Notes: generated by a model from the sequence alone, not told the origin. DNA of 64,000 nucleotides from an uncultured Pseudomonadales bacterium (GCA_947259995.1 CAMYOK010000006.1:124001-188000); one strand, 5' to 3'. Counted from the first letter of the stretch, positions 1-12,164 are shown. Numbers and translations: made by a program.

Positions 1-150
1 CGACGCTCCTGAATTCTTCTGCCGCCCCCACGCGTCTCGCAATGTGCCAACGTCAGGCCAGAAGTTTTTGGGGTGGGTGCTTATTCTTAACAAGCGTCTG
101 CTAATCCTCAAACATTTAAATCATCATCGCCCAACGCAAACACTTATCGA

Positions 151-271
151 GACTCACGTAGTCCTTAGGCCTAGGCGGGAGCGTCGGGCGCCAGGGATGG
201 CGGCCGTCGAGCCTTTACAAGGACGTAAGCATTTTGGCGTCTCCCGAATAGGCCTAAGGGCTGCGTGAGTC
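151..271. repeat. Intergenic element with long inverted-repeat ends
   Basis: Two 31-nt arms (151-181 and 241-271) are inverted copies of each other with four mismatches, two of which would be G.U pairs in RNA. Each arm contains the palindromic core TTAGGCCTA/TAGGCCTAA and a CGGGAG/CTCCCG end. The 59-nt centre holds a second hairpin, CGCCA (189-193) paired with TGGCG (198-202) over a GGGA loop, then a GGACGTAAGC segment. The element lies between the left edge and the end of gltA and encodes no convincing protein. The motif CGCCAGGGATGGCG followed by an ACAAGGACG-like block resembles, from memory, dispersed intergenic repeats of marine gammaproteobacteria, but I cannot search the genome. Only one copy is seen in this window. 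Confidence 0.6.
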
Positions 272-282
272 GTCAAAAGTGC

Positions 283-306
283 GATAAGCAGATAAACAGA
301 TAAACA
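283..306. repeat. Short tandem repeat, 8-bp unit x3
   Basis: Three consecutive 8-mers, GATAAGCA then GATAAACA twice, lie between the palindromic element and the gltA 3' end. A polypurine run follows at about 309-334. No function can be assigned. Confidence 0.6.
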
Positions 307-336
307 GATGGAGAATAGAGGAGGGGGGAAGAAACC

Positions 337-364
337 CACCGAGCAGCATGATTACTACCCGGTG
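337..364 (-). terminator. Probable gltA terminator
   Basis: Imperfect hairpin (CACCGAGCAG at 337-346 against CTACCCGGTG at 355-364, two mismatches) 14 nt past the gltA stop. Read on the minus strand it is followed by a GGTTTCTT tract, a weak U-run. Moderate support only. Confidence 0.4.
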
Positions 365-377
365 AGTGAATTACATC

Positions 378-1658
378 TTACTTCTTCGGATAGTCACGCT
401 GCGTACTGCCTGTGTACAACTGACGTGGACGACCGATCTTGTATGGCTGGCTAATCATTTCGTTCCAATGTGAGATCCAACCTGGCGTTCGCCCAAGCGA
501 GAAGATCACGGTGAACATTGACGAAGGAATACCAATCGCCTGCAAGATGATGCCTGAATAGAAATCAACGTTCGGGTAAAGTTTACGCTGGATGAAATAA
601 TCATCTTCAAGTGCGATTTTCTCTAGACGACGCGCGATGCGGAACAACGGATCGTTCTCAACACCTAAGTCTTCCAATACCTCGTCACAGATCTTGCGCA
701 TCACTTTCGCACGTGGGTCGAAATTCTTGTAAACACGGTGACCAAAGCCCATTAGACGGAAAGGATCATTCTTGTCTTTCGCCTTATTAATGAACTCCTC
801 GATGCGAGACTCGTCTTCGATCTCGTACAGCATGTTCAATACCGCTTCGTTGGCGCCGCCATGTGCTGGGCCCCAAAGTGCCGCGATTCCAGAAGAGATG
901 CAGGCATAAGGGTTGGTGCCAGTAGAGCCTGCCAAACGCACAGTAGAAGTAGAGGCGTTTTGCTCGTGGTCGGCGTGCAATAAGAAGATTACGTCCATCG
1001 CCTTGGCAAGAATTGGGCTCACTTTCGCCTCTTCGCATGGTGTGTTGAACATCATGTGAAGGAAATTTTCTGAGTAGCTAAAGTCGTTGCGGGGGTACAT
1101 GAAGGGCTGGCCGATGGAGTGCTTGTAACACATGGCTGCGAGCGTTGGGATCTTAGCAATCAAGCGGTGAGCGGCTAATTTGCGATGCTCTGCGTTGGTG
1201 ATGTCCAAGGCGTCGTGATAGAAGGCGGATAATGCTCCCACCACACCGACCATGATCGCCATCGGGTGCGCGTCACGTGGGAAACCTTTAAAGAATTCAT
1301 AGACTTGCTCGTGAACCATCGTGTGGTATCGAATGCTGTTCGTGAACTCTTCTTTCTCAGTTGCGTCGGGCAACTCACCGTTGAGAAGCAAAAAGCATGT
1401 TTCTAGGAAATCTGAATGCTCGGCTAGTTGGTCGATTGGATAGCCGCGATGCAGGAGCACGCCTTTGCCACCATCAATATAGGTAATTGCCGACTCGCAG
1501 GCGGCTGTCGACATGAAACCAGGGTCATAAGTAAAATACCCTTTTGCAGTAAGCCCCCCAACGTCAACAACATCCGGCCCTAAAGTTCCGCTTAATACCG
1601 GTAAGTCTATCGGCTCGGCGCTGCCATCAAGGGTCAGCTTGGCTACTTTATTACTCAT
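378..1658 (-). CDS. gltA: Citrate synthase (type II)
   Basis: Condenses acetyl-CoA and oxaloacetate to citrate, the entry step of the TCA cycle, in the cytoplasm. The 426-residue length matches the hexameric, NADH-sensitive type II enzymes of gammaproteobacteria (about 427). The active-site segments are visible: [11 protein letters not shown] and [14 protein letters not shown] with the two catalytic histidines, and NVDFYSG with the catalytic aspartate. The ATG at 1658 is preceded by AGGAG (complement of 1665-1669) at a 6-nt spacing. It is divergent from sdhC across a 361-nt control region, the classic gltA/sdh arrangement, which suggests coordinated control of the cycle. Confidence 0.98.
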   Translation of the reverse strand: MSNKVAKLTLDGSAEPIDLPVLSGTLGPDVVDVGGLTAKGYFTYDPGFMSTAACESAITYIDGGKGVLLHRGYPIDQLAEHSDFLETCFLLLNGELPDATEKEEFTNSIRYHTMVHEQVYEFFKGFPRDAHPMAIMVGVVGALSAFYHDALDITNAEHRKLAAHRLIAKIPTLAAMCYKHSIGQPFMYPRNDFSYSENFLHMMFNTPCEEAKVSPILAKAMDVIFLLHADHEQNASTSTVRLAGSTGTNPYACISSGIAALWGPAHGGANEAVLNMLYEIEDESRIEEFINKAKDKNDPFRLMGFGHRVYKNFDPRAKVMRKICDEVLEDLGVENDPLFRIARRLEKIALEDDYFIQRKLYPNVDFYSGIILQAIGIPSSMFTVIFSLGRTPGWISHWNEMISQPYKIGRPRQLYTGSTQRDYPKK

Positions 1659-1875
1659 GCATTACTCCTGTGTAAATCTAGGCTCGTGATTTTTGCCCGC
1701 TAAGATAAGATTAAATTATCGCGACTACAAGCAGTGCTAGCGCAAAATAGCTGTTTAGGGCACTTTAAGCCACTGCTTGCTGGTGAATTAAAGGGGTATT
1801 CTACCGCTGTTGAAGCGATATAGCTCCCCAGTAGACAACCTGTTGTCAACATTCGCGAAATTGAGTGCTGTTTTA

Positions 1876-1904
1876 TTGTATTCCCTAGGGTAGGGGACTA
1901 TACT
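1876..1904 (+). promoter_or_regulatory. Candidate sdhC promoter
   Basis: The -10 box TATACT (1899-1904, five of six) lies 17 nt after TTGTAT (1876-1881, weak -35, three of six). Transcription would start near 1911, giving a leader of about 110 nt before the sdhC GTG. Inference from sequence match only. Confidence 0.4.
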
Positions 1905-1950
1905 TCTGCCCCTAGTTACGCGTGCAAACACTGCACATTTAAACAAGCAG

Positions 1951-1971
1951 GCCAACTTTATCAAAGTTGGG
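1951..1971 (+). promoter_or_regulatory. Hairpin in the sdhC leader
   Basis: CCAACTTT (1952-1959) pairs perfectly with AAAGTTGG (1963-1970) over a 3-nt loop. It lies 49 nt before the sdhC start and would sit in the 5' leader if transcription starts near 1911. No U-run follows, so it is not an obvious terminator. It could be an mRNA-stability or regulatory structure. Confidence 0.45.
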
Positions 1972-2019
1972 CTATTTCATTAATCGTGCCCTCCCGGGCC
2001 TCAAGAAACTAATAATTCT

Positions 2020-2394
2020 GTGAAAGATAATAGACCTAAGAATCTTGATTTTTCGACCTTTCATCTGCCATTGCCAGCAATTACTTCGATCCTGCACAGG
2101 ATTTCCGGAGTATTTATCTTTGCCGGTGCTGCAGTCTTACTGTGGCTACTGAGTGAATCACTGGTTTCAGAGCAAGGTTTTAATAACGTCGCCATGTGGA
2201 TGGACAATCTTATCGTGAAGTTGCTCGTTTGGGCAGTTGTCTCGGGTTTGCTCTATCACTTTATTGCCGGCATCAAACACTTAATTATGGATTTAGGTAT
2301 TGGCGAAACGCTAGAAGGCGCGCAATTGGGCGCTAAGCTAGTGGTCGTGCTGTCTGTAATTTCAATTGTGCTAACGGGAGTGTGGCTGTGGTAA
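2020..2394 (+). CDS. sdhC: Succinate dehydrogenase cytochrome b556 subunit
   Basis: Membrane anchor subunit of respiratory complex II that helps bind haem b and ubiquinone. The 124 residues show the SdhC signature NRPKNLDFSTF...PLPAITSILHRISG (the conserved SILHRISG with the quinone-site serine and arginine). Three hydrophobic helices follow at about 30-48, 65-85 and 104-124, and the haem-ligand region YHFIAGIKHLIMD is present. The start is GTG, chosen because family members begin a few residues before RPxNLD; no strong Shine-Dalgarno precedes it. First gene of sdhCDAB-sucAB-lpdA-sucCD; its end overlaps sdhD. Confidence 0.95.
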   Translation: MKDNRPKNLDFSTFHLPLPAITSILHRISGVFIFAGAAVLLWLLSESLVSEQGFNNVAMWMDNLIVKLLVWAVVSGLLYHFIAGIKHLIMDLGIGETLEGAQLGAKLVVVLSVISIVLTGVWLW

Positions 2395-2756
2395 CGAACG
2401 TAACCAGCTTTGGTCGCAGCGGGCTCTATGATTGGGTCGTGCAGCGCTTAACAGCGGTAGTATTAGGTGTTTATTTCGTGGGCCTGTTTGGCTACCTCAT
2501 TATGAACCCCGACTTGAACTATCAACAATGGCACGCCTTGTTCTCAACAACCTGGATGCGTATTGCAAGCTTGATGGCACTGCTATCGCTTTGTGCGCAT
2601 GCTTGGGTGGGCTTATGGACAGTCTCCACTGACTACCTCACTACCTACCTAATAGGCCCGAAAGCCACCGTGCTTCGCCTATTGTGGCAAGCGGGCAGCG
2701 TTGTTTTGATGTTTATATACCTCGTTTGGGGTATTCAGATTCTATGGGGTATGTAA
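2382..2756 (+). CDS. sdhD: Succinate dehydrogenase hydrophobic anchor subunit
   Basis: Second membrane anchor of complex II. The 124 residues begin GRSGLYDWVVQRLTAVVLG, matching the SdhD N-terminus. There are three membrane helices, and HAWVGLWTVSTDYL carries the conserved haem-ligand histidine and quinone-site aspartate-tyrosine pair. It starts with GTG inside the last 13 nt of sdhC (a second in-frame GTG lies two codons on), so translation is probably coupled to sdhC. The stop at 2754-2756 is directly followed by the sdhA ATG. Confidence 0.95.
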   Translation: MAVVTNVTSFGRSGLYDWVVQRLTAVVLGVYFVGLFGYLIMNPDLNYQQWHALFSTTWMRIASLMALLSLCAHAWVGLWTVSTDYLTTYLIGPKATVLRLLWQAGSVVLMFIYLVWGIQILWGM

Positions 2757-4529
2757 ATGTCTGGAATTCGGACTCTCTCGTTTGATGCAGTAATTGTCGG
2801 TGGTGGTGGCGCAGGTATGCGCGCGGCGCTACAGCTTTCACAATCTGGCTATAAAACGGCTGTTATCAGTAAAGTATTTCCAACTCGCTCGCACACAGTA
2901 TCTGCTCAGGGTGGTATTACCTGTGCGATCGCAAGCGATGACCCTAACGATGATTGGCGCTGGCACATGTATGACACTGTCAAAGGGTCAGACTACATCG
3001 GTGACCAAGACGCTATCGAATATATGTGTAGCGAAGGCCCGCAAACGGTATTTGAACTAGAGCACATGGGCTTGCCGTTCTCACGTACTGAAAGTGGCCG
3101 CATCTATCAGCGACCATTTGGTGGGCAATCTAAAGATTTCGGCAAGGGCGGCCAAGCGGCTCGTACTTGCGCCGCGGCAGACCGTACTGGTCACGCGTTG
3201 CTGCACACCCTTTATCAAGGCAATGTGAAAAACAAGACGGTTTTCTTTAACGAATGGTATGCCACTGACATCGTGCGTAATCAAGACGGTGTAGTCGTGG
3301 GCTGTATCGCTATTTGTATCGAAACAGGCGAAACGGTTTATATCCAATCAAAAGCCACAGTATTCGCCACTGGCGGTGCTGGTCGTATCTTTGCCTCAAC
3401 AACCAACGCCTTGATCTGTACTGGCGACGGCGTGGGCATGGCCTTGCGTGCTGGTTACCCTGTACAAGATATCGAGATGTGGCAGTTCCACCCTACAGGC
3501 ATTTACGGTGCCGGTACGCTAGTGACCGAAGGCTGTCGTGGTGAAGGTGGTTACCTAGTCAATAAGGACGGCGAACGTTTCATGGAACGTTACGCGCCAA
3601 ACGCTAAAGATCTTGCAGGTCGTGATGTTGTGGCTCGCTCAATGGTCATGGAAATCTTAGAAGGCCGCGGTGTTGGCCCGAATGGCGATCACGTTTTGTT
3701 GAAGCTCGATCACCTCGGTGAGAAAGTGTTGAACGCGAAGCTGCCAGGCATTCTTGAGCTTTCACGCACATTTGCACACGTAGACCCAGTGAAGGAGCCA
3801 ATCCCAGTAGTGCCGACTTGTCACTATATGATGGGCGGCATTCCTACAAACGTAAACGGTCAAGCGATCACTCAAGACGCCAACGGCAACGATAAGATTA
3901 TCGAAGGCCTTTTCGCAGTCGGCGAAGTCGCTTGTGTTTCTGTTCATGGCGCTAACCGTTTGGGTGGTAATTCACTACTCGACTTGGTGGTGTTCGGCCG
4001 TGCAGCGGGTAAGCACATCGAAGGCATGTTGAAGCAAGGCGTTGAACAACGCGCCGCATCAAAAGAGGACATCGATCAAGCCCTAACGCGCTTGAATCGT
4101 TTGAACTCTACTACTTCCGGTGAGAGCGTTGCTGTTCTGCGAACTGAACTTCAAACCATCATGCAAAACTACTTCGGCGTATTCCGTCGTGGTGATTATA
4201 TGCGTCAAGGTATCGAGAAATTGAAAGAGCTTCGTGGTCGTATTGCGAACATCAATCTCGAAGATAAGAGCAATGCGTTTAACACTGCGCGTATTGAAGC
4301 CCTTGAGCTTGAGAACCTATTTGAAGTAGCCGAAGCAACAGCGATTGCTGCTGAAACACGTACAGAAAGCCGCGGTGCTCATGCTCGTGATGACTTCCAG
4401 GAACGTGATGATGAGAACTGGCTGTGTCACTCGTTGTACTTCCCTGCATCGAAGAGTGTTGCAAAACGTGCGGTAAACTTTACGCCCAAAACTGTTCCTA
4501 CATTCGAGCCAAAAGTACGAACTTATTAA
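2757..4529 (+). CDS. sdhA: Succinate dehydrogenase flavoprotein subunit
   Basis: Oxidises succinate to fumarate and passes electrons to SdhB, on the cytoplasmic face of the inner membrane. The 590 residues match the usual length (about 588). The N-terminal FAD-binding motif is [10 protein letters not shown] (15-24). His46 in the [10 protein letters not shown] motif is the expected covalent FAD attachment site. The succinate-binding stretch [21 protein letters not shown] and the catalytic-arginine segment RDVVARSM are present, as is the C-terminal RGAHARDDF motif. The ATG abuts the sdhD stop. Confidence 0.98.
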   Translation: MSGIRTLSFDAVIVGGGGAGMRAALQLSQSGYKTAVISKVFPTRSHTVSAQGGITCAIASDDPNDDWRWHMYDTVKGSDYIGDQDAIEYMCSEGPQTVFELEHMGLPFSRTESGRIYQRPFGGQSKDFGKGGQAARTCAAADRTGHALLHTLYQGNVKNKTVFFNEWYATDIVRNQDGVVVGCIAICIETGETVYIQSKATVFATGGAGRIFASTTNALICTGDGVGMALRAGYPVQDIEMWQFHPTGIYGAGTLVTEGCRGEGGYLVNKDGERFMERYAPNAKDLAGRDVVARSMVMEILEGRGVGPNGDHVLLKLDHLGEKVLNAKLPGILELSRTFAHVDPVKEPIPVVPTCHYMMGGIPTNVNGQAITQDANGNDKIIEGLFAVGEVACVSVHGANRLGGNSLLDLVVFGRAAGKHIEGMLKQGVEQRAASKEDIDQALTRLNRLNSTTSGESVAVLRTELQTIMQNYFGVFRRGDYMRQGIEKLKELRGRIANINLEDKSNAFNTARIEALELENLFEVAEATAIAAETRTESRGAHARDDFQERDDENWLCHSLYFPASKSVAKRAVNFTPKTVPTFEPKVRTY

Positions 4530-4579
4530 TTCATTTTCAAACGTAAAACGAATTTTCGTTTAGGAAAAGGTAGATTAAC

Positions 4580-5284
4580 GTGTTAGTGAGCTTATATCGC
4601 TATAACCCCGAGACTGATGAAAAGCCCAGCATGCGGGATTACGAGTTGGAGCTGCCAGAAGGCAAAGACCTAATGGTACTGGACGTTCTAGAATTGCTAA
4701 AACGTCAAGATCCTTCTATTGCTTACCGTCGTTCATGCAGAGAAGGGGTCTGTGGCTCCGATGGCATGAATATGAATGGCACGAATGGTTTGGCGTGTAT
4801 TACGCCAGTCTCTTCGGCTGCAAAAAACGGTAAATTAGTTCTACGTCCATTGCCGGGTTTGCCAGTGATTCGCGACCTTGTAGTGGACATGAGTGTTTTC
4901 TACCAACAGTTCGAGAAGATCGAGCCGTTTTTGATCAACAACACTCCAGCGCCTGCGATTGAACGATTGCAATCTCCTGAAGAGCGCGAAAAGCTCGATG
5001 GATTGTATGAATGTATTCTTTGCGCCTGTTGCAGTACTAACTGTCCTTCTTTCTGGTGGAATCCAGAGAAATTCGTAGGGCCAGCGGGTTTGCTACAAGC
5101 CTATCGATTCTTGGCAGATAGTCGTGATACCGCGACTGATGCAAGACTCGCTGATTTAGAAGATCCTTTCTCAGTGTTTCGTTGCAGAGGCATTATGAAC
5201 TGCGTTGCGGTGTGTCCGAAAGGCTTAAACCCAACGCGTGCAATTGGACATATTCGTTCAATGCTACTGCAGCGCGCTAGCTGA
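4580..5284 (+). CDS. sdhB: Succinate dehydrogenase iron-sulfur subunit
   Basis: Carries electrons from SdhA flavin to quinone through three Fe-S clusters. Cluster ligands are visible in order. The 2Fe-2S site is SCREGVCGSDGMNMNG...AC, with the aspartate-for-cysteine variant known from E. coli. The 4Fe-4S site is CILCACCSTNCP and the 3Fe-4S site is CRGIMNCVAVCPKGLNP. Length is 234 residues (family about 238). The start is GTG with a nearby GGAAAAGG. It lies 50 nt after sdhA and completes sdhCDAB. Confidence 0.97.
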   Translation: MLVSLYRYNPETDEKPSMRDYELELPEGKDLMVLDVLELLKRQDPSIAYRRSCREGVCGSDGMNMNGTNGLACITPVSSAAKNGKLVLRPLPGLPVIRDLVVDMSVFYQQFEKIEPFLINNTPAPAIERLQSPEEREKLDGLYECILCACCSTNCPSFWWNPEKFVGPAGLLQAYRFLADSRDTATDARLADLEDPFSVFRCRGIMNCVAVCPKGLNPTRAIGHIRSMLLQRAS

Positions 5285-5322
5285 TAAATACAACTTATAC
5301 GAGGACAAGCCCAAGGGACTTG

Positions 5323-5343
5323 AGCGCTCACAACTAGAGCGCT
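5323..5343. other. Hairpin between sdhB and sucA
   Basis: AGCGCTC (5323-5329) pairs with GAGCGCT (5337-5343) over a 7-nt loop within the 89-nt sdhB-sucA gap. No U-run follows, so read-through from sdh into suc is expected. It may be an mRNA processing or stability site. Confidence 0.4.
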
Positions 5344-5373
5344 GTACTCCTCAATAATCTGGGATTAAAACAA

Positions 5374-8214
5374 ATGCATGACAGCATTATGGAATTAATG
5401 TGGAAATCGGGCCATCTTTCAGGTGGTAATGCCTCCTACGTCGAGCAACTGTATGACCAATTTCTTAAGGAGCCGGACTCGGTCCCGCAAGAGTGGCGCA
5501 CATATTTTGAAAACCTCCCTAGAATATCCGATTCTCCGCAATCGGATATTTCGCATTTAGAGGTACAGCAATATTTCAAGAAATTAGGTAAAACCAGCCG
5601 CTTCAAACCCCTCCTTACTAGTGACGCCGTCGTCAACTCTGAGCACTCCAACAAGCAAGTGCAGGTGTTGCATCTGATCAGTTCTTATCGCGTTCGCGGT
5701 CACCAAAAAGCCAATCTCGATCCATTGAACCTTATGCGCCGTGAGCAAGTGCCTGATCTTCAGTTGGACTTCCATGGTCTTTCACCTGTTGATCACTCAA
5801 CGGTGTACCAGACTGGCTCTTTGTTTATCAAGAAAGATAAAGCACCGCTGCGCGAGATTATCGACATTCTTGAGCAGATCTATTGCGGATCGATCGGTTA
5901 TGAATTTATGCACATCGTCGATTTGGCCGAGAAGCAATGGATCGAGAAGCGCATCGAAAGCAATCATGGCAAGCCTGACTTCCCTAATGAAGTTAAGCGT
6001 CACTTGCTCGAACGTCTGAGTGCAGCCGAAGGTCTAGAGAAGCACCTAGATTCGAAATATCCGGGCACTAAGCGTTTTGGTTTGGAAGGTGGCGAAAGCC
6101 TTGTTCCTCTCGTTGATGAATTAATTCAACGCTCTGGCAGTTATGGTGCTAAAGAAATTGTTATCGGTATGGCTCACCGCGGCCGTTTGAATCTACTGGT
6201 TAATACTTTAGGTAAAAACCCAACAGATTTGTTTAGTGAGTTTGAAGGCAAAGCGACCTATAAGAGCTCAGGTGACGTAAAGTATCACCAAGGGTTCTCT
6301 TCCAACATCATGACGCCAGGGGGCGAAGTGCATTTGGCGATGGCATTTAACCCATCGCATTTGGAGATTGTCTCTCCAGTGGTAGAGGGCTCTGTGCGAG
6401 CGCGCCAAGATCGTCGCCATGATGATACGGGCAATAAGGTTGTTCCTATCATCATTCATGGTGATGCAGCCTTTGCCGGTCAAGGCGTGGTCATGGAAAC
6501 TTTCCAGATGTCACAGACCCGTGCTTATAAGACTGGTGGAACAGTACACATCATTATCAATAATCAGGTGGGTTTTACCACTAGCCGCCAAGAAGATGCG
6601 CGCTCTACTGAATATTGTACCGATGTGGCCAGAATGGTGCAGGCGCCAATCTTCCATGTGAATGGGGATGATCCAGAAGCGGTATTGTTTGTCACCCAGT
6701 TGGCGTTAGACTTCCGTTATGAATTTAAGAAAGACGTTGTCATCGATCTGATTTGCTATCGTCGTCGCGGTCATAACGAAACTGATGAGCCATCAAGCAC
6801 TCAGCCACTGATGTACACACAGATTCGTCAACAAAAAACCACTCGTACGCTTTACTCTGAAAAGCTTATCGCTGAACAGATTGTGAGTGAGGAAGAGTCA
6901 GACTTTTTGAACTCTTCGTACAGAAAGGCTCTGGACACTGGCGCCCACGTTGTGAAGTCTTTGGTAAAAGAGCCTTCGATAGAGTTGTTTGTCGATTGGA
7001 GCCCGTATCTCGGACACGAGTGGACGCCACATTACAACACCACTATCAAACTCACTACCTTGCAGGCATTGGGCAAGAAAGTTGTTGCGATCCCTGAAAA
7101 GATTGGTTTGCACAAGCAAGTTAAAAAAATCATCGATGATCGTACGGCCATGGTTGAAGGCGAGAAGCCTGTCGATTGGGGTTTTGCTGAAACGCTTGCC
7201 TATGCAAGTATTTTAACTAGCGGAAACAAAGTGCGCATTACGGGGCAGGATGTGGGGCGTGGCACGTTCTCACACCGTCATGCGGTGTTACTCGATCAGG
7301 AAACCGGGGAAGAATATGTTCCTCTGCAGTCTTTGACTCCCGATCAGCGCAGCTTTGAGATATATGACTCCTTGTTGTCGGAAGCGGCGGTATTGGCCTT
7401 TGAGTACGGCTATGCCACAACGACGCCAAATGCATTGATTATCTGGGAAGCTCAGTTCGGTGACTTTGCGAATTCGGCACAAGTAGTAATCGATCAATTT
7501 ATTACTAGTGGCGAAAACAAATGGCAGCGCCTATGCGGCCTGACAATGTTGTTGCCGCACGGTTATGAAGGGCAGGGGCCAGAGCATTCATCTGCCCGAC
7601 TGGAGCGCTTCTTGCAAATGTGTGCAGAGCACAATATTCAAGTGTGTTTGCCCACCACTTCGGCGCAAGTGTTCCACATGTTGCGCCGACAAGTGCTTTG
7701 CCCATTGCGCAAGCCACTAGTGGTGATGTCACCGAAGAGTTTGCTACGTCATAAAGAAAGCACGTCAACGATGGAAGAGTTGGCCGAAGGCACTTTCCAA
7801 GTAGTGATTGGCGAGACGGATGAATTGGACGTAAGCGCAGTAGAGCGCGTCATTCTTTGTAGTGGCAAGGTGTATTACGATCTTCGCCAAGAACGCCGTG
7901 CACGCGAAATTAATAACATCGCCATTATTCGACTGGAGCAGCTGTATCCGTTCCCATCCGAAGCGCTGCATGAGGCGATGAAACCGTTTGAGAATATGAA
8001 AGAAGTAATGTGGTGTCAGGAAGAACCCATGAATCAAGGCGCTTGGTACTCAAGTCAACACCATATGCGACGTGTTGCTGAAGAACTCAAGCCTGGAATC
8101 GTATTGTCCTATGCGGGCCGGGATGCATCAGCATCTCCAGCGGCAGGCTACCCTGCACTGCATTTGGAACAACTACGCTCTTTCTTGGATCAAGCACTGA
8201 CCCTTAACAAATAG
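5374..8214 (+). CDS. sucA: 2-oxoglutarate dehydrogenase E1 component
   Basis: Thiamine-diphosphate-dependent decarboxylase that starts conversion of 2-oxoglutarate to succinyl-CoA. The 946 residues fit the family (about 933-945). The N-terminal segment [20 protein letters not shown] is the E2-binding helix region. The AHRGRLN substrate-site motif and the ThDP/Mg segment [14 protein letters not shown]...NNQVGFTT follow, and the C-terminal transketolase-like half has [15 protein letters not shown] and EAQFGDFAN. It lies 89 nt after sdhB; its own Shine-Dalgarno is weak. Confidence 0.98.
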   Translation: MHDSIMELMWKSGHLSGGNASYVEQLYDQFLKEPDSVPQEWRTYFENLPRISDSPQSDISHLEVQQYFKKLGKTSRFKPLLTSDAVVNSEHSNKQVQVLHLISSYRVRGHQKANLDPLNLMRREQVPDLQLDFHGLSPVDHSTVYQTGSLFIKKDKAPLREIIDILEQIYCGSIGYEFMHIVDLAEKQWIEKRIESNHGKPDFPNEVKRHLLERLSAAEGLEKHLDSKYPGTKRFGLEGGESLVPLVDELIQRSGSYGAKEIVIGMAHRGRLNLLVNTLGKNPTDLFSEFEGKATYKSSGDVKYHQGFSSNIMTPGGEVHLAMAFNPSHLEIVSPVVEGSVRARQDRRHDDTGNKVVPIIIHGDAAFAGQGVVMETFQMSQTRAYKTGGTVHIIINNQVGFTTSRQEDARSTEYCTDVARMVQAPIFHVNGDDPEAVLFVTQLALDFRYEFKKDVVIDLICYRRRGHNETDEPSSTQPLMYTQIRQQKTTRTLYSEKLIAEQIVSEEESDFLNSSYRKALDTGAHVVKSLVKEPSIELFVDWSPYLGHEWTPHYNTTIKLTTLQALGKKVVAIPEKIGLHKQVKKIIDDRTAMVEGEKPVDWGFAETLAYASILTSGNKVRITGQDVGRGTFSHRHAVLLDQETGEEYVPLQSLTPDQRSFEIYDSLLSEAAVLAFEYGYATTTPNALIIWEAQFGDFANSAQVVIDQFITSGENKWQRLCGLTMLLPHGYEGQGPEHSSARLERFLQMCAEHNIQVCLPTTSAQVFHMLRRQVLCPLRKPLVVMSPKSLLRHKESTSTMEELAEGTFQVVIGETDELDVSAVERVILCSGKVYYDLRQERRAREINNIAIIRLEQLYPFPSEALHEAMKPFENMKEVMWCQEEPMNQGAWYSSQHHMRRVAEELKPGIVLSYAGRDASASPAAGYPALHLEQLRSFLDQALTLNK

Positions 8215-8245
8215 ACGAACTACATCAAACGCGAAGGAAATGAAA

Positions 8246-9466
8246 ATGACAGTCGAAATTAAAGCACCGACCTTACCTGAATCAGTACCGGACGGCACGA
8301 TTGCAACTTGGCACAAAAAAGCAGGTGAAGCGGTTAAACGTGATGAGCTGCTTGTTGATATCGAAACTGACAAAGTAGTCATCGAAGTTGTTTCTCCTGC
8401 CGATGGCGTATTGCAAGAAATCATCAAAAATACTGGCGATACCATTGTCAGTAACGAACTAATTGCGAAAGTAGAAGCCGGTGCCGCTAGTGCAGCGCCA
8501 GCAAGCAAAGAAGAAGAGAAAAAAGACGCAGCGCCAGCACAGAAAACAGAAGAAACCGCAAGCGCACCAGCCTCTGGTGAAGAACCATTGTTGAGCCCTG
8601 CCGCGAAGAAAATCGCGGAAGAGAACAACTTGGATGTCAACAAGATTAAAGGCACTGGCAAAGATGGCCGAGTGACTAAAGAAGATGTTATGGAGGCAGT
8701 CGCTAATAAGAGCGCGGCACCGGCAAGTACGGATCCTTCTGCTAACATCGACACGTCCTCTGGCCGTGTAGAAGAGCGCGTGCCAATGAGCAGATTGCGT
8801 GCGAAAGTCGCAGAGCGATTGTTAGAAGCAAGTCAATCGACTGCGATGCTCACTACTTTTAACGAAGTTGATATGGCTCCGATTATGGAGCTGCGTAATA
8901 AGTATAAAGAGCTATTCGAAAAATCACACGACGGTACCCGTCTTGGATTTATGTCGTTCTTCGTACGCGCAAGTATCGAAGCTTTGAAACGCTTCCCGGC
9001 TGTGAATGCGTCTATCGATGGCAGCGATATCGTCTATCACGGTTATCAAGATATCGGTGTGGCAGTATCGTCTCCACGTGGGCTAGTGGTGCCTGTATTA
9101 CGCAATGCCGATCACATGGGCTTAGCGCAGATCGAATCGCAGATTCGTGACTATGGCAAAAAGGCACAAGCTGGCAAACTCTCTATTGATGAAATGACTG
9201 GTGGTACGTTCACGATCTCCAACGGAGGCGTTTTCGGCTCATTGCTTTCAACACCAATATTGAACCCGCCACAAACGGCAATTCTAGGCATGCACAAGAT
9301 TCAAGAACGTCCGATGGCCGTCAACGGCGAGGTTAAAATTCTCCCGATGATGTATCTCGCGCTTTCTTACGATCACCGCATGATTGACGGTAAAGAAGCC
9401 GTGCAATTCCTAGTAACAATTAAGGAACTTCTCGAAGATCCTGCACGAATTCTTTTAGAAATTTAA
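8246..9466 (+). CDS. sucB: 2-oxoglutarate dehydrogenase E2 (dihydrolipoyl succinyltransferase)
   Basis: Core acyltransferase of the 2-oxoglutarate dehydrogenase complex, transferring succinyl from lipoate to CoA. An N-terminal lipoyl domain carries the [11 protein letters not shown] motif (lysine at residue 43). An Ala/Pro/Glu linker follows, then the E1/E3-binding domain [15 protein letters not shown]...GRVTKEDV and the catalytic domain ending with [10 protein letters not shown] (HxxxDG active site). An in-frame ATG at 8240 exists, but AAGGA at 8234-8238 is correctly spaced (7 nt) only for the ATG at 8246, giving 406 residues. It lies 31 nt after sucA. Confidence 0.97.
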   Translation: MTVEIKAPTLPESVPDGTIATWHKKAGEAVKRDELLVDIETDKVVIEVVSPADGVLQEIIKNTGDTIVSNELIAKVEAGAASAAPASKEEEKKDAAPAQKTEETASAPASGEEPLLSPAAKKIAEENNLDVNKIKGTGKDGRVTKEDVMEAVANKSAAPASTDPSANIDTSSGRVEERVPMSRLRAKVAERLLEASQSTAMLTTFNEVDMAPIMELRNKYKELFEKSHDGTRLGFMSFFVRASIEALKRFPAVNASIDGSDIVYHGYQDIGVAVSSPRGLVVPVLRNADHMGLAQIESQIRDYGKKAQAGKLSIDEMTGGTFTISNGGVFGSLLSTPILNPPQTAILGMHKIQERPMAVNGEVKILPMMYLALSYDHRMIDGKEAVQFLVTIKELLEDPARILLEI

Positions 9467-9493
9467 TTCAACCGCTGACAAAGTTGCGAGTAA

Positions 9494-10942
<1,449 letters not shown>

Positions 10943-10994
10943 GCGAGCGCCTTCAAATCAATTTTGTAATTAATAAGATGCACGAGGATGCAGT

Positions 10995-12164
10995 ATGAAT
11001 TTACACGAATATCAGGCCAAGCAACTTTTTGCCGAATACGGTCTTCCCGTATCGACAGGTTTCGCTGTTGATACGCCAGAAGAAGCCGCTGCCGCTGCCG
11101 ATAAAATCGGTGGTGACAAGTGGGTTGTTAAGGCGCAAGTTCACGCTGGTGGTCGCGGTAAGGCCGGTGGTGTAAAACTAGTAAGCTCGAAAGAGGAAAT
11201 CAAAGCGTTTGCGCAGCATTGGCTAGGCAAGAACCTAGTGACTTATCAAACAGACGCAAATGGCCAGCCTGTCAGCAAGATTCTTGTTGAGACTTGCACA
11301 GACATCGCACAAGAATTGTACCTAGGTGCAGTTGTTGACCGTGCTTCTCGTCGTGTTGTCTTTATGGCGTCTACTGAAGGCGGTGTTGAGATTGAGAAAG
11401 TGGCAGAAGAGACTCCAGATAAAATTCTTCGCGCGATTATCGACCCATTAGTTGGTGCGCAGCCTTATCAGGCGCGTGAGCTTGCCTTTAAATTGGGTTT
11501 GAACGACGTACAAGTTAAACAGTTCACTAAACTGTTCCTAGGGCTCGCTAAACTATTTGTCGATTTCGACCTAGCGCTATTGGAAATCAATCCATTGGTC
11601 ATCACCGAAGAAGGCAACCTGCATTGCTTGGACGGCAAGATCAACATCGATGGCAATGCCTTGTATCGCCAGCCTAAATTGCGCGAAATGCATGACCCAA
11701 GCCAAGACGACGAACGCGAAGCGCGTGCGGCGAAGTGGGAACTAAACTACGTAGCGCTTGATGGCAACATCGGCTGCATGGTCAATGGTGCTGGTTTGGC
11801 AATGGGTACGATGGACATTGTTCAGCTACACGGTGGCAGCCCAGCCAACTTCCTAGATGTTGGGGGTGGCGCGACTAAAGAGCGTGTAACAGAAGCATTC
11901 AAGATCATTTTGTCTGACGAGAACGTGAAAGCGGTTCTAATCAACATCTTCGGTGGCATCGTTCGTTGTGACATGATCGCTGAAGGGATTATCGGAGCCG
12001 TTGCAGAAGTGGGCGTTACAGTCCCTGTCGTGGTTCGATTAGAAGGCAATAACGCTGAACTAGGACGTAAAGTGTTAGGGGATAGCGGTTTAAATATTAT
12101 CGCTGCAAGCAGTCTGACTGACGCTGCAGAAAAAGTCGTAGCGGCTGCTGGAGGTGCTAAGTGA
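10995..12164 (+). CDS. sucC: Succinyl-CoA synthetase beta subunit
   Basis: ATP-grasp subunit that binds nucleotide and, with SucD, makes succinate plus NTP from succinyl-CoA. It has 389 residues (E. coli 388). It begins with [19 protein letters not shown], has [18 protein letters not shown] in the nucleotide-binding fold and LEINPLVI, and ends with the CoA-ligase segment [18 protein letters not shown]-type ribosome site precedes the ATG. It overlaps sucD by 4 nt (GTGA), indicating translational coupling. Confidence 0.98.
   Translation: MNLHEYQAKQLFAEYGLPVSTGFAVDTPEEAAAAADKIGGDKWVVKAQVHAGGRGKAGGVKLVSSKEEIKAFAQHWLGKNLVTYQTDANGQPVSKILVETCTDIAQELYLGAVVDRASRRVVFMASTEGGVEIEKVAEETPDKILRAIIDPLVGAQPYQARELAFKLGLNDVQVKQFTKLFLGLAKLFVDFDLALLEINPLVITEEGNLHCLDGKINIDGNALYRQPKLREMHDPSQDDEREARAAKWELNYVALDGNIGCMVNGAGLAMGTMDIVQLHGGSPANFLDVGGGATKERVTEAFKIILSDENVKAVLINIFGGIVRCDMIAEGIIGAVAEVGVTVPVVVRLEGNNAELGRKVLGDSGLNIIAASSLTDAAEKVVAAAGGAK

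Larger units (their letters stand above)
1..377. other. Gene-free stretch before gltA
   Basis: This 377-nt stretch holds the palindromic element (151-271), the 8-bp tandem repeat (283-306), a polypurine run and a probable gltA terminator. The short open frames across it (for example 44-268) follow the repeat and have no recognisable protein features, so no gene is called. Bases 1-150 hold nothing I can identify. Confidence 0.5.
1659..2019. promoter_or_regulatory. gltA-sdhC divergent control region
   Basis: This 361-nt gene-free interval must hold the promoters of both gltA (leftward) and the sdh-suc operon (rightward). Leftward, a weak candidate reads TTGTAG, 17 nt, TATCTT on the minus strand around 1700-1730. 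Rightward, a candidate with -10 TATACT is listed separately. CCCTAGGG (1883-1890) is palindromic, and CTAGGG (1885-1890) can pair with CCCTAG (1910-1915). I see no convincing CRP, Fnr or ArcA operator by eye. Confidence 0.5.

Noticed and set aside
44-339. Short open frames on both strands at the left edge
   Set aside because: They follow the palindromic repeat, overlap each other on opposite strands and have no recognisable protein features.
8173-8754. 193-codon minus-strand frame over the start of sucB
   Set aside because: Antisense shadow of the alanine/proline/glutamate-rich lipoyl and linker region; low-complexity Ser/Ala product with no family match.
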